36,536 nt of DNA from Mycobacterium sp. 1465703.0 (GCF_001672975.1 NZ_LZKU01000117.1:1-36536); one strand, 5' to 3'. Positions 26,975 to 34,916 are shown, counted from the first letter of the stretch. The notes: a model not told the origin generated them from the sequence alone. Translations and numbers: made by a program.

Positions 26975-27003
26975 ACCGGGACACGAACCGGTGAACGACC
27001 GGT
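26975..27003. promoter_or_regulatory. Candidate MarR operator: repeated AACCGG boxes
   Basis: Two self-palindromic ACCGGT boxes (26987-26992 and 26998-27003) lie 11 bases apart, one helical turn, and a third related AACCGG lies at about 26975. They sit 30-57 bases upstream of the marR start in a divergent gap, a usual place for an autoregulatory MarR site. Confidence 0.4.
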
Positions 27004-27135
27004 GTTGATCGTGTCGCTAAGCTGCGTGGTTCACATCGAAACGCTTGCCTGCCCGTCGCATCCGGCTTTGCTCGGCGATTTCGATCACCCTTCGCAGCAA
27101 CCGGGTGGGCCGTCGGCGCACACCGGCGGCGGGCT

Positions 27136-27423
27136 ATGTTGATCGCGATGCCCGCCGAATCGAGTCCGCCCCGCGCCGCGCCGCCGCTGCCGGCCGCGCT
27201 GCTGCACGTGTGGCCGTTCATCGCGCTCGGTGCGCTGGGCTGGATCATCGCGGTGGCCGCGGCTTTCCTGGTGTCCGCCCTGCAGAGTTGGCGTCCGGTG
27301 GCTCTGGCCGGGCTCGGCGTCGGGGTGCTGGGCACCAGCATCTTCTTGCTGCAGCTTGCCGCGGCCCGTCGCGGTGCACGCGGCGCCCAGGCCGGGCTCG
27401 AAAATTATCTCGATCACCAGTAA
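27136..27423 (+). CDS. DUF2530 small membrane protein (Rv0879c-like)
   Basis: A 95-residue protein (91 if the second ATG at 27148, MPAESSPP, is used, which would match the length I recall for Rv0879c). A Pro/Ala-rich start is followed by two membrane helices, HVWPFIALGALGWIIAVAAAFLVSA and ALAGLGVGVLGTSIFLLQLAAARR, and a short basic-acidic tail. This is the DUF2530 pattern. No function is known. Neither start has a strong Shine-Dalgarno; GGCGGG lies before the first. It diverges from marR and is followed after 12 bases by the SRPBCC gene. Confidence 0.8.
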   Translation: MLIAMPAESSPPRAAPPLPAALLHVWPFIALGALGWIIAVAAAFLVSALQSWRPVALAGLGVGVLGTSIFLLQLAAARRGARGAQAGLENYLDHQ

Positions 27424-27435
27424 TTCGGAGGTGCG

Positions 27436-27891
27436 ATGGTAGCCCCGCTGTTACAGGCCCAAGTCGACATTGACGCGCCGGCGGCCAAAGTGTGGCAATT
27501 GATTTCCGATCTGCGGCGAATGCCGCAGTGGAGTCCGCAGTGTCGCTGGATGAAGCCCTTCGGCCCGATCCGTCCGGGCACCCGCACGTTCAACCTCAAC
27601 CGCCGCAACCGGATGTTCTGGCCGACCACCTGCACGGTGGTCGACATCGTCCCCGACCGCAGGCTGGCATTCCGCGTCGACACCAACAACACCATCTGGA
27701 GCTATGAGCTCGAGCCCAGCGGCGAGGGCACCCGGCTGGTCGAAAGCCGTCACGCCGAAAACGGCGTCTCGGCCTTTTCGAACCTGTCGGTCAATGCACT
27801 GTTCGGCGGGACCACCAACTTCGAACGCGAACTGCTCGACGGCATGAACGCCTCGCTGGCCCGCATCAAGGCCGCCGCCGAAACCGGCTAG
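27436..27891 (+). CDS. SRPBCC-fold (polyketide cyclase/dehydrase-like) protein
   Basis: A 151-residue single-domain protein. The pattern VDIDAPAAKVWQLISDLRRMPQWSPQCRWMKP, a central WPTTCTVVDIVPDRRLAFRVDTNNTIWSYELEPSGEGTRLVESR and a C-terminal helix NFERELLDGMNASLARIKAAAE is typical of the SRPBCC family, which holds hydrophobic ligands in a deep pocket. No catalytic role can be assigned. GGAGG precedes the ATG. It is probably co-transcribed with the DUF2530 gene. M. tuberculosis has PPE13 in this neighbourhood instead. The stop codon overlaps that of the convergent DUF3027 gene in the tetramer CTAG. Confidence 0.88.
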   Translation: MVAPLLQAQVDIDAPAAKVWQLISDLRRMPQWSPQCRWMKPFGPIRPGTRTFNLNRRNRMFWPTTCTVVDIVPDRRLAFRVDTNNTIWSYELEPSGEGTRLVESRHAENGVSAFSNLSVNALFGGTTNFERELLDGMNASLARIKAAAETG

Positions 27892-28919
27892 TCCGGCGTC
27901 TCGGTCTGCGGCGGCTCGTCAGTCCCCGCGGCTTCGGCCGCGGGCGCGGCTTCCGCCGGTGCGGCCGGCGTCTCGGGTTGAGACTCCGCGGCTTGTGCCA
28001 CGGGCCCGGATTGCGACGGTTCGGCGGAAGTCTCGGGTTGAGACTCGGCGCCCTCGGGCTCCGGCTGCGCCTCTAACACCTCAGGCGATTCGACCGGCGC
28101 GGACGGCTCGACCGGCGCTTGGCTGACGTCCAGCAGGCCGTCGTCGTACGGCTGGTAGGCGGGCGACCCGGTGCCCGCCGGAGCCGGAGTGTCCGAATGA
28201 GCACCGCAGCCATAGAGCTTGTCGACGATGTGACCGTCGGCCGACAGCTCGTTCCCGCATACGCCGAACAATGAACCCAGCGATCCCGACAGCGGCAGGA
28301 AGAAGCCGCAGTCGCGGCACACCCGCTTAGTGGAACGTGCCATCGGCGAGTCGGGCCCGTAGTCACCGGTGCGCCAGCGTTCGGCTGCCTCCGCGCGCCC
28401 CTCGGCGCTCATCACCCAACGTCGGCCCAGCCCGATTTCGGCGGCGGTCTCGTCGACCTGGGGGTCACCGCTGGCGGTGTAGCCGGGAACCAGCCGCGGA
28501 TCGTTGGCGGCGGGCGCCAGGAGGTCTCCGGGGCTCAGGTCGCCGGGCCGGACCCGGTGCTCCCACGGGACCCATTCCGGCGCCAGCAATGCCGTCGGCC
28601 CCGGCACCAGCACCACCTCGCTGATGGTGGCGTGGTCGGCGCCGGGATAGGCGGCCACCACGACCGCCCACTGCCATCCCTGATAGCCGGGCAGGTGCGC
28701 CAGGAACCGGTGGGTGGCGCTGTTCGGGTCTTCGTAGCTGACGCCCAGGTAATCGCCGAGCATCTCCGGCCCGCTGAACTCCGCGACGGCCGCCCTGGCC
28801 TGGTCTGCCGCGCCGGTGAGCACCGCCGCCAACCCTTCGGGCCAGTCGGCCACGGTCGCCACGGCGGATTCCACGGCAGGCTCCTCGCTGGGTGTGGTCA
28901 CGCTGTCTTCTGTCTGCAT
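27888..28919 (-). CDS. DUF3027 zinc-ribbon protein (Rv0877-like)
   Basis: A 343-residue cytoplasmic protein. Residues about 25-245 form the conserved DUF3027 region: LGVSYEDPNSATHRFLAHLPGYQGWQWAVVVAAYPG, PGDLLAPAANDPRLVPGY, RWRTGDYGPDSPMARSTKRVCRDCGFFLPLSGSLG, CGNELSADGHIVDKLYGCGAHS. The Cys residues (CxxC, then two more) make a zinc ribbon. Beyond that is a roughly 95-residue acidic, Pro/Glu/Ala-rich tail with a repeated 20-residue unit (AESQPET). Rv0877 is shorter, so the tail may be extended here. Function unknown. ATG at 28919 is preferred over GTG at 28949 because a -10-like TAGTAT lies between them. Confidence 0.85.
   Translation of the reverse strand: MQTEDSVTTPSEEPAVESAVATVADWPEGLAAVLTGAADQARAAVAEFSGPEMLGDYLGVSYEDPNSATHRFLAHLPGYQGWQWAVVVAAYPGADHATISEVVLVPGPTALLAPEWVPWEHRVRPGDLSPGDLLAPAANDPRLVPGYTASGDPQVDETAAEIGLGRRWVMSAEGRAEAAERWRTGDYGPDSPMARSTKRVCRDCGFFLPLSGSLGSLFGVCGNELSADGHIVDKLYGCGAHSDTPAPAGTGSPAYQPYDDGLLDVSQAPVEPSAPVESPEVLEAQPEPEGAESQPETSAEPSQSGPVAQAAESQPETPAAPAEAAPAAEAAGTDEPPQTETPD
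27970..28046 (-). repeat. 60-bp-period repeat in the DUF3027 tail
   Basis: GTCTCGGGTTGAGACTC occurs at 27970-27986 and again at 28030-28046. Each copy holds GTCTC/GAGAC arms around GGGTT. They encode ESQPET in the acidic tail, 20 residues apart. Confidence 0.7.
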
Positions 28920-28929
28920 TGCGTTTCCA

Positions 28930-28935
28930 ATACTA
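28930..28935 (-). promoter_or_regulatory. Putative -10 of the DUF3027 gene
   Basis: TAGTAT on the minus strand, a TANNNT match, ends 10 bases before the ATG at 28919. A transcript from it would have a leader of only a few bases. This argues against the GTG at 28949 as start. Confidence 0.45.
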
Positions 28936-28998
28936 GGTTGACGAGCCACGCCCCGTTACCTGCAGACGCATGTCGTCGCCATAGGGGAGAATTGCGAC

Positions 28999-30690
28999 GT
29001 GTCTGGATGGCGGCAAAACAATCCGGGCCGGGTGGCCTCTCAGCCGGGCCGCCGGCCCGGCAATGGCGCTGCCTCCCAACATCCGGGCGCGGCCAACTAC
29101 CCCGCCGGTAAGGCTGCCGATCGGCGCACGCGCCGCCCGTCGCCGATGCCGAGCGCCAACCGCTACCTACCCCCGCTGGGTCAGCAGCCGGAGCCGGAGC
29201 GTCGCACCAGCGAGACGTCTCGTGGCCCGGTTTCCGGTGAGCGGATCACCGTCACCCGCGCCGCCGCGCTGCGCAGCCGCGAGATGGGTTCGCGGATGTA
29301 CTGGATGGTGCAGCGCGCCGCGACGGCCGACGGTGCCGACAAGTCCGGTCTGACGGCGCTGACGTGGCCCGTGGTGGCCAACTTCGCGGTCGACGCCGCG
29401 ATGGCCGTCGCGCTGGCCAACACGTTGTTCTTCGCGGCGGCCGCCGGCGAGAGCAAGGGCCGCGTCGCGCTGTACCTGTTGATCACCATCGCGCCGTTCG
29501 CGGTGATCGCACCGCTGATCGGTCCGGCGCTGGACCGGCTGCAGCACGGCCGGCGCGTCGCCCTGGCGGCCTCGTTCGGCCTTCGCACCGCGTTGGCTTT
29601 GCTGCTGGTGATGAACTACGACGGCGCCACCGGCAGTTTTCCGTCGTGGGTGCTCTATCCGTGCGCACTGGCGATGATGGTCTTCTCGAAGTCGTTCAGC
29701 GTGTTGCGCAGTGCGGTGACCCCGCGGGTGATGCCGCCGAGCATCGACCTGGTCCGGGTCAACGCGCGGCTGACGACGTTCGGTCTGCTGGGCGGCACCA
29801 TCGTCGGCGGCGCGATAGCCGGTGGTGTCGAATTCGTCTGCACCCACCTGTTCAAGCTGCCCGGGGCGTTGTTCGTGGTGATCGCGGTGACGATCGCCGG
29901 CGCGTCGCTGTCCATGCGGATCCCGCGCTGGGTCGAGGTGACCGCCGGTGAGGTTCCCGCCACCTTGAGCTACCGCCGCGACAGCGAACCGCTGCGGCGA
30001 AGCTGGCCCGATGAGGTCAAGAAGGTCAGCGGAACACTCCGGCAACCGTTGGGCCGCAACATCATCACCTCGCTGTGGGGTAACTGCACCATCAAGGTCA
30101 TGGTGGGCTTCCTGTTCCTGTATCCCGCGTTCGTAGCCAAGGCACATCAGGCCAACGGCTGGGCCCAGGTCGCCATGCTCGGGGTGATCGGCGCCGCCGC
30201 CGGCATCGGCAATTTCGTCGGCAACTTCACCAGCGCACGCCTGAAGCTGGGCAGGCCCGCCGCGCTGGTGGTGCGCTGCACGGTGGCGGTGAGCGCTGTC
30301 GCGCTGGCCGCCGCGGTGGCCGGCAACCTGGTGCTGGCCGTGATCGCCACCCTGGTCACGTCGGGGGCCAGCGCCATCGCGAAGGCCTCACTGGACGCCT
30401 CGCTGCAGAACGATCTGCCCGAGGAATCCCGGGCATCGGGATTCGGGCGCTCGGAGTCGACGCTGCAGTTGGCCTGGGTGCTGGGCGGCGCGCTGGGAGT
30501 GTTGGTGTACACCGAACTGTGGGTCGGTTTCACCGCGGTCACTGCGCTGCTCATCCTGGGCCTGGCGCAGACGCTGGTCAGCTTCCGCGGCAACTCGCTG
30601 ATTCCCGGCCTGGGAGGAAATAGGCCGATCATGGTCGAGCAGGAGGGCACGCGCCGCGGGGTCGGCGCTCCGGCGGTGGTAGCCGAGTGA
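28999..30690 (+). CDS. MFS-like multi-pass membrane protein (Rv0876c-like)
   Basis: A 563-residue polytopic membrane protein. About 120 N-terminal residues are cytosolic, rich in Arg, Pro and Gln and probably disordered. Then 10-12 hydrophobic helices follow in two sets split by a cytosolic loop (ATLSYRRDSEPLRRSWPDEVKKVSGTLRQPLGRN). The motif FAVIAPLIGPALDRLQHGRRVAL after the second helix is the MFS loop 2-3 signature (GxLxDRxxxRR type). The cargo is unknown. The start is GTG at 28999 behind GGGGAGA. Its stop overlaps the GTG start of the DUF2771 gene (GTGA), so the two are coupled. Confidence 0.9.
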   Translation: MSGWRQNNPGRVASQPGRRPGNGAASQHPGAANYPAGKAADRRTRRPSPMPSANRYLPPLGQQPEPERRTSETSRGPVSGERITVTRAAALRSREMGSRMYWMVQRAATADGADKSGLTALTWPVVANFAVDAAMAVALANTLFFAAAAGESKGRVALYLLITIAPFAVIAPLIGPALDRLQHGRRVALAASFGLRTALALLLVMNYDGATGSFPSWVLYPCALAMMVFSKSFSVLRSAVTPRVMPPSIDLVRVNARLTTFGLLGGTIVGGAIAGGVEFVCTHLFKLPGALFVVIAVTIAGASLSMRIPRWVEVTAGEVPATLSYRRDSEPLRRSWPDEVKKVSGTLRQPLGRNIITSLWGNCTIKVMVGFLFLYPAFVAKAHQANGWAQVAMLGVIGAAAGIGNFVGNFTSARLKLGRPAALVVRCTVAVSAVALAAAVAGNLVLAVIATLVTSGASAIAKASLDASLQNDLPEESRASGFGRSESTLQLAWVLGGALGVLVYTELWVGFTAVTALLILGLAQTLVSFRGNSLIPGLGGNRPIMVEQEGTRRGVGAPAVVAE

Positions 30691-31187
30691 AATCCGGAAG
30701 CAAGCGGGGTGTGGCCGTGCTGCTCGCCTGCCTGGTGGCGCTGCTGTGCGTCGGCGCCGGGGTGGGCACCTGGCTGCTGGTGGGCCGTTCCGGGCCGCAA
30801 CACCCGCAGATCAGCGCCTATTCGCACGGCCACCTCACCCGGGTCGGGCCCTACCTGTATTGCAACGTGCTCAACCTCGAAGACTGTGAGACACCGCAGA
30901 GTCAGGGCGAGCTACCGGTCAGCGAGCGCTATCCGGTTCAGCTTTCAGTGCCCGATGCCATTTACCGGGCGCCCTGGCGGCTGCTGCAGGTGTACGACGA
31001 CCCCACCAACACCAAGAGCACGATCTTTCGCCCCGGCACCCGGTTCGCCGTGACGATCCCGTCGGTCGACCCGCAGCGCGGGCGGCTGGCCGGAATCGTC
31101 GTGCAGTTGCTGACGTTGGCCGTGGATCCCGCGGGCGAGCTGCGCGACGTCCCGCACGCGGAATGGTCGGTGCGGCTGACCTTCTGA
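30687..31187 (+). CDS. DUF2771 membrane-anchored exported protein (Rv0875c-like)
   Basis: A 166-residue protein with a basic start and one hydrophobic segment (about 8-33, GVAVLLACLVALLCVGAGVGTWLLVG), then an exported domain. Two Cys (YCNVLNLEDC) are close enough for a disulphide. The pattern LPVSERYPVQLSVPDAIYRAPWRLLQVYDDP and FRPGTRFAVTIPSVDPQRGRLAGIVVQLLTL is the DUF2771 signature. There is no lipobox Cys directly after the signal. Function unknown; its coupled synthesis with the MFS-like protein suggests an accessory role to it. The gene starts at GTG 30687 overlapping the previous TGA. Confidence 0.88.
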   Translation: MKSGSKRGVAVLLACLVALLCVGAGVGTWLLVGRSGPQHPQISAYSHGHLTRVGPYLYCNVLNLEDCETPQSQGELPVSERYPVQLSVPDAIYRAPWRLLQVYDDPTNTKSTIFRPGTRFAVTIPSVDPQRGRLAGIVVQLLTLAVDPAGELRDVPHAEWSVRLTF

Positions 31188-31200
31188 GGATCCGCCGGGC

Positions 31201-32214
31201 TCAGGCCCCGTGGCCAGCGGGCACCTGCTCGCCCTCCACCGGCGGCCCGGGAGGTGTGCCTTTCCCGAACGGCTTGCCGCCCAAGCTTTCCCGCCCATGC
31301 GGGGACAGCCAATTGGCCAGATCGGGGCCCTTGGGCACGATCTTGGTGGGGTTGATATCGGCGTGAACGATGTAATAGTGCTGCTTGATCTGGACGAAGT
31401 CGACGGTGTCGCCGAATCCGGGCGTCTGAAACAGGTCGCGCGCGTAGGCCCACAGCACCGGCATTTCGGTCAATTTGCTGCGATTGCATTTGAAATGCCC
31501 GTGATAAACCGGGTCGAAGCGGGCCAGCGTGGTGAACAACCGGACGTCGGCCTCGGTGATGGTGTCGCCCACCAGGAATCGCTGATTGGCCAGCCGTTCG
31601 CTCACCCAGTCCAACGCCGCGAACAACCGGTCGTAGGCGGCCTCGTAGGCCTGCTGCGAACCGGCGAAGCCGCTCCGATACACACCGTTGTTGATCTCGG
31701 TGTAGATCCTCTTGCTCACCTCGTCGATCTCCGCGCGCAGGTGCTCGGGATATAGCTCAGGTGCGCCGTCGCGGTGGTAGGCGGACCACTCCGTCGAGAG
31801 ATCCAGGGTCATCTGCGCGAAGTCATTGGTGACCACCGCCCCGGTCGGCACATCGACGATGGCCGGGACCGTGATGCCTTTCGGGTAGTCGGGAAAACGC
31901 TTGAAGTAGGCGTCTTGCAGGCGCGGGACCTTCAGTACCGGGTCGACGCCGCCGGGATCGAGATCGAACGTCCAGCTGCGCTCGTCATGGGTGGGGCCGC
32001 AAAAACCAATGGAGAGAACGCTTTCGAGGCCCAGCAAGCGGCGGACGATGATCGCCCGGTTAGCCCACGGACACGCGCGGGCGACGATGAGCCGGTACCG
32101 GCCGGGCTCTACCGGATAGCCGTCTTGCCCGTCGGCTGTGATGCGGGTGGTGATGTAGTTGGTGTCGCGGGTGAATTCGCCTGCCTGCGCAACATAGGAA
32201 GCCATATCTCCCAT
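31201..32214 (-). CDS. Xi-class GST-like reductase (glutathionyl-hydroquinone reductase family)
   Basis: A 337-residue protein of the ECM4/YqjG family, which reductively removes thiol adducts from hydroquinones. The thioredoxin-like domain has the catalytic Cys48 in RACPWANRAIIVRRLLGLE; the helical domain has NNGVYRSGFAGSQQAYEAAYDRLFAALDWVSERL and FLVGDTITEADVRLFTTLARFDPVYHGHFKCN, both family signatures. Mycobacteria make mycothiol rather than glutathione, so the partner thiol is probably mycothiol; this is inference. The C-terminal 30 residues are Gly/Pro-rich. Start ATG at 32214 or the in-frame ATG at 32205. It lies 75 bases downstream of fadE10 on the same strand; it is not found at this place in M. 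tuberculosis as I recall. Confidence 0.9.
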   Translation of the reverse strand: MGDMASYVAQAGEFTRDTNYITTRITADGQDGYPVEPGRYRLIVARACPWANRAIIVRRLLGLESVLSIGFCGPTHDERSWTFDLDPGGVDPVLKVPRLQDAYFKRFPDYPKGITVPAIVDVPTGAVVTNDFAQMTLDLSTEWSAYHRDGAPELYPEHLRAEIDEVSKRIYTEINNGVYRSGFAGSQQAYEAAYDRLFAALDWVSERLANQRFLVGDTITEADVRLFTTLARFDPVYHGHFKCNRSKLTEMPVLWAYARDLFQTPGFGDTVDFVQIKQHYYIVHADINPTKIVPKGPDLANWLSPHGRESLGGKPFGKGTPPGPPVEGEQVPAGHGA

Positions 32215-32289
32215 AGTCGCTCAAGAACCGGCCGTTGCCGAGCGGTAGCTCAAATTCGCCGCGCCCGAATCGAGTATGGAGGGCCGGCC

Positions 32290-34218
32290 TCAGGTAGTGA
32301 GGAATCGCCGGGCCACATTGGTCTCGGTCGAAGCGCCCTCTTCCCAGTGAGCGATCCACGGCCCGGTGCCTTCGGACTGATCGAGGATGCCGTCCTCAAG
32401 CCAGCTGTAGCTGCCCTGCACCAGGTTGCGGGTCAGCTGAACATCGCTGCTGTCGGTGTTGTCCCACAACGCGCGAAACTGCTCCTCCACCCGGATAGCC
32501 GCTTGCTGGCAGAACGTTTCGGCCAGCTCGTAGGCCTGCTGACCGATCGCCGGATCGGCGGTGCGCTGTGACTCCGCCCGCACACACGCCGCGGACATGG
32601 CAAACAGCTCGGCACCGATGTCGACGATGCGCCCGAGGAAGCCCTGTCGCTGCTCCAGCTTGGCCTGCCAGCGTGCCATCCCGTAGAAGGTGTTGCGGGC
32701 CAGCTTGCGGCTGGAGCGTTCGACGAAGCGCAGGTGCGACGCCAGCGGGCCGAACTCGTGGTACGCCCGCGGACGCTGCCCTTCACCGAAAACCAGCTGG
32801 GGCAGCCACTTTGCGTAGAACCCGCTCGCACCGACCGCCGCGGCAGCCTTCTGCCGCAAGCCGGTGTCGGGTTTGGCGAGGTCACCGGCCGCAGCGAGAT
32901 GGGCATCGACCGCCTCACGAGCGATGAGCAGCCTCATGATCTCGCTGGATCCCTCGAAGATGCGGTTGATCCGCAGGTCCCGCAACACCTGCTCGACCGG
33001 CACCGCACGTTCGCCGCGCGCGGCCAGCGACTCCGCGGTCTCATAACCCCGCCCACCCCGAATCTGCATGACCTCATCGGCGATCAGGCAGGCCATCTCG
33101 CTGGACCACAACTTTGCCAACGCCGCCTCGATGCGGATGTCGTTGCGCCCTTCGTCGGCCATTTGCGCGGACAGCTCGAGCACCGCGTCAAGGGCGTAGT
33201 TGGTCGCGGCGATGAACGAGAGCTTTTTGGCCACCGCTTCGTGTTCAGCCAGCCGTTTGCCCCACTGCACACGCTCACCGGACCATTCGCGCGCTATCTT
33301 CAGCGCCCACTTCGACGAGCCGGTGGCACTGGCCGGGATCGACAACCGTCCGGCGTTGAGCGTGGTCAGCGCGATCTTCAGGCCGTCGCCTTCCCGGCCG
33401 ATCAGGTTTTCGCTCGGGACCCGGACCTTATCCAGTCTGGTGACGCCGTTCTCGATGCCGCGCAGCCCCATGAATTTGTTGCGCCGCTCGACGGTGATGC
33501 CGGGCGAATCCGCCTCGACGACAAAGGCGCTGATGCCACCTCGATGCCCGTCGCCCTTGGGGACTCGGGCCATCACCACCAGCAATTCGGCGACCACGCC
33601 GTTGGTGGTCCACAACTTCACGCCATCGAGTTCGTAGGCCTTCCCGTCCTCAACCGGTGTCGCGGTCGAGGCCAGCCGTGCCGGGTCGGAGCCCACGTCG
33701 GGTTCAGTGAGCAAGAATGCGGATATGGCCCCAGCGGCGCACCGCGGCAAGAACTTCCGTTTCTGATCGGGTGTTCCGGCGAGCTTGAGCGGCTCGGGTA
33801 CCCCGATGGATTGATGAGCCGACAGCAACGCGCCCAGACTGGGATGAACACTCGTCACCATCATCAGAGCCCGGTTGTAGGCGACTTGCGACATATTCAG
33901 GCCGCCGTAATCGGCCGGTATTTTCATGCCGAAGCAGCCCAAGTCGGCCAGACCCTTTACGTACTCATCGGGGATTTGCGCATCGCGTTCAATGACGCTG
34001 CCGTCCACGGTTCCCAGGAACTCCCGCAACTTGTCGAGAAAGGCACGGGTGCGGCCCTCGTCAGCATCAGAAGGGGTGGGAAACGGGTGTATCAACTCCA
34101 GCGGAAAACGACCAAGAAACAGCTCTTTTGCGAAAGACGGTTTTTCCCAGCCTGTTTCGCGTGATTCCTCGGCGAGTGCTCTCGCTTGCTCTTCGGTGAC
34201 CTGCACTTGCTGCGCCAT
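32290..34218 (-). CDS. fadE10: FadE10, acyl-CoA dehydrogenase
   Basis: A 642-residue flavoenzyme of the acyl-CoA dehydrogenase family, which introduces a trans-2 double bond in beta-oxidation. The N-terminal helical domain (about 55-170), the beta domain with FLLTEPDVGSDPARLASTATP and LWTTNGVVAELLVVMARV, and the C-terminal helical domain with the flavin motif MQIRGGRGYETAESLAARGERAVPVEQVLRDLRINRIFEGSSEIMRLLIAREAVD are complete. The Glu of FEGSSEI is the likely base. About 160 extra C-terminal residues are helical, as in very-long-chain dehydrogenases. Length agrees with FadE10 of M. tuberculosis (650). ATG at 34218 is placed 5 bases after AGGAGG; the GTG one codon upstream is less well spaced. 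Confidence 0.94.
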   Translation of the reverse strand: MAQQVQVTEEQARALAEESRETGWEKPSFAKELFLGRFPLELIHPFPTPSDADEGRTRAFLDKLREFLGTVDGSVIERDAQIPDEYVKGLADLGCFGMKIPADYGGLNMSQVAYNRALMMVTSVHPSLGALLSAHQSIGVPEPLKLAGTPDQKRKFLPRCAAGAISAFLLTEPDVGSDPARLASTATPVEDGKAYELDGVKLWTTNGVVAELLVVMARVPKGDGHRGGISAFVVEADSPGITVERRNKFMGLRGIENGVTRLDKVRVPSENLIGREGDGLKIALTTLNAGRLSIPASATGSSKWALKIAREWSGERVQWGKRLAEHEAVAKKLSFIAATNYALDAVLELSAQMADEGRNDIRIEAALAKLWSSEMACLIADEVMQIRGGRGYETAESLAARGERAVPVEQVLRDLRINRIFEGSSEIMRLLIAREAVDAHLAAAGDLAKPDTGLRQKAAAAVGASGFYAKWLPQLVFGEGQRPRAYHEFGPLASHLRFVERSSRKLARNTFYGMARWQAKLEQRQGFLGRIVDIGAELFAMSAACVRAESQRTADPAIGQQAYELAETFCQQAAIRVEEQFRALWDNTDSSDVQLTRNLVQGSYSWLEDGILDQSEGTGPWIAHWEEGASTETNVARRFLTT

Positions 34219-34247
34219 CACAGCCTCCTAGCTCGACGACCGCCGTG

Positions 34248-34263
34248 GGGGGTGAGTACCCCC
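34248..34263. promoter_or_regulatory. GC-rich hairpin in the fadE10 leader
   Basis: GGGGGT and ACCCCC pair around the 4-base loop GAGT, about 30 bases upstream of the fadE10 ATG. It can form on either strand. It may act on fadE10 expression as an mRNA hairpin or protein site, or end cspB transcription. Confidence 0.4.
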
Positions 34264-34322
34264 GTGCGCGCATCGCCACCCCTGCTCGGCTGCAGACGCT
34301 GATGCCTCTTAGTCAGCGCCGG

Positions 34323-34347
34323 CTGACGCGGAGCGACGCAGCGTCAG
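34323..34347 (-). terminator. Stem-loop at the cspB stop codon
   Basis: CTGACGC (34323-34329) pairs with GCGTCAG (34341-34347) around an 11-base loop. The upstream arm includes the cspB stop codon itself. There is no T-run, as is common in mycobacteria. A smaller hairpin GACGC-A-GCGTC (34335-34345) competes with it. Confidence 0.4.
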
Positions 34348-34751
34348 GCGTCGAGTTCCCGGGCCACCGCCTTGACCACCTCGGAAACCCGCCGGGCGGT
34401 CTTGCGGTCCGGGTAACGGCCCTTGCGCAACTCGGGCTGCACGGTGCTTTCCAGCAGCGTGATCATGTCTTCGACCATGCCGTGCAGCTCGTCGGGGTTG
34501 TGCTTGTGTTCGGCGGGTGCCTCGCGACGCGACTTGGTCAGGCTGGGTGGCGGCTCAATCAGCTTGAGGCTCAACGCTTGCGGACCGCGCCGCCCGGAGG
34601 CGATGCCGAACTCCACCCGCTGGCCCGCCTTGAGGCCTTCGACCCCGGCGGGCAAAGCCGACGAGCGGACGTAGACGTCTTCGCCGTCCTCTTGCGACAG
34701 GAAGCCGAAGCCCTTCTCAGCGTCGTACCACTTAACCTTGCCCGTCGGCAC
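34344..34751 (-). CDS. cspB: CspB, cold-shock-domain protein with C-terminal extension
   Basis: A 135-residue nucleic-acid-binding protein. Residues 1-68 are a cold-shock domain with RNP1 in KGFGFLSQ (13-20) and RNP2 in DVYVRSSAL (25-33). In RNP2 the usual VFVHxSAI reads VYVRSSAL, which is typical of this mycobacterial branch. The C-terminal half ([54 protein letters not shown]) is a charged helical domain not found in CspA. The start is GTG at 34751, with AGGTGAG just upstream, giving exactly the length known for CspB of M. tuberculosis; the ATG at 34793 would add 14 residues with no such support. The leader region upstream is long (about 165 bases to the next gene). Confidence 0.92.
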   Translation of the reverse strand: MPTGKVKWYDAEKGFGFLSQEDGEDVYVRSSALPAGVEGLKAGQRVEFGIASGRRGPQALSLKLIEPPPSLTKSRREAPAEHKHNPDELHGMVEDMITLLESTVQPELRKGRYPDRKTARRVSEVVKAVARELDA

Positions 34752-34916
34752 TGGTCTCACCTGCTTGTCTAACGGATCAATAGAAATAGGCAACGCAATA
34801 AGCGTCCCGCCTACGCAGGACGCCGTATTAGGAGTCTGATCCTACTCGGATGCCCGGCTAACGAGCACCCCCGTTATTCGTCACTGGGTACGCTTGGTAA
34901 TAACCGCGGAGGAGAT
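34752..34916. promoter_or_regulatory. Divergent promoter/leader region of cspB and the yccF-like gene
   Basis: 165 relatively AT-rich bases. On the minus strand TAGGAT, a -10-like box, lies within an inverted repeat TAGGA-N6-TCCTA (34829-34844); a transcript from it would have a roughly 80-base leader before cspB. On the plus strand TACGCT (34889-34894) is a candidate -10 for the yccF-like gene, with a short leader containing GGAGGAG. Confidence 0.4.

Noticed and set aside
25697..27142. Plus-strand open frame of 481 codons spanning the methyltransferase and marR genes
   Set aside because: It runs antisense across two recognisable genes and their intergenic gap; amino-acid make-up is that of a shadow frame.
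32734..34164. Plus-strand open frame of 476 codons opposite fadE10
   Set aside because: Antisense to the acyl-CoA dehydrogenase over its whole length, no domain, and no credible start.
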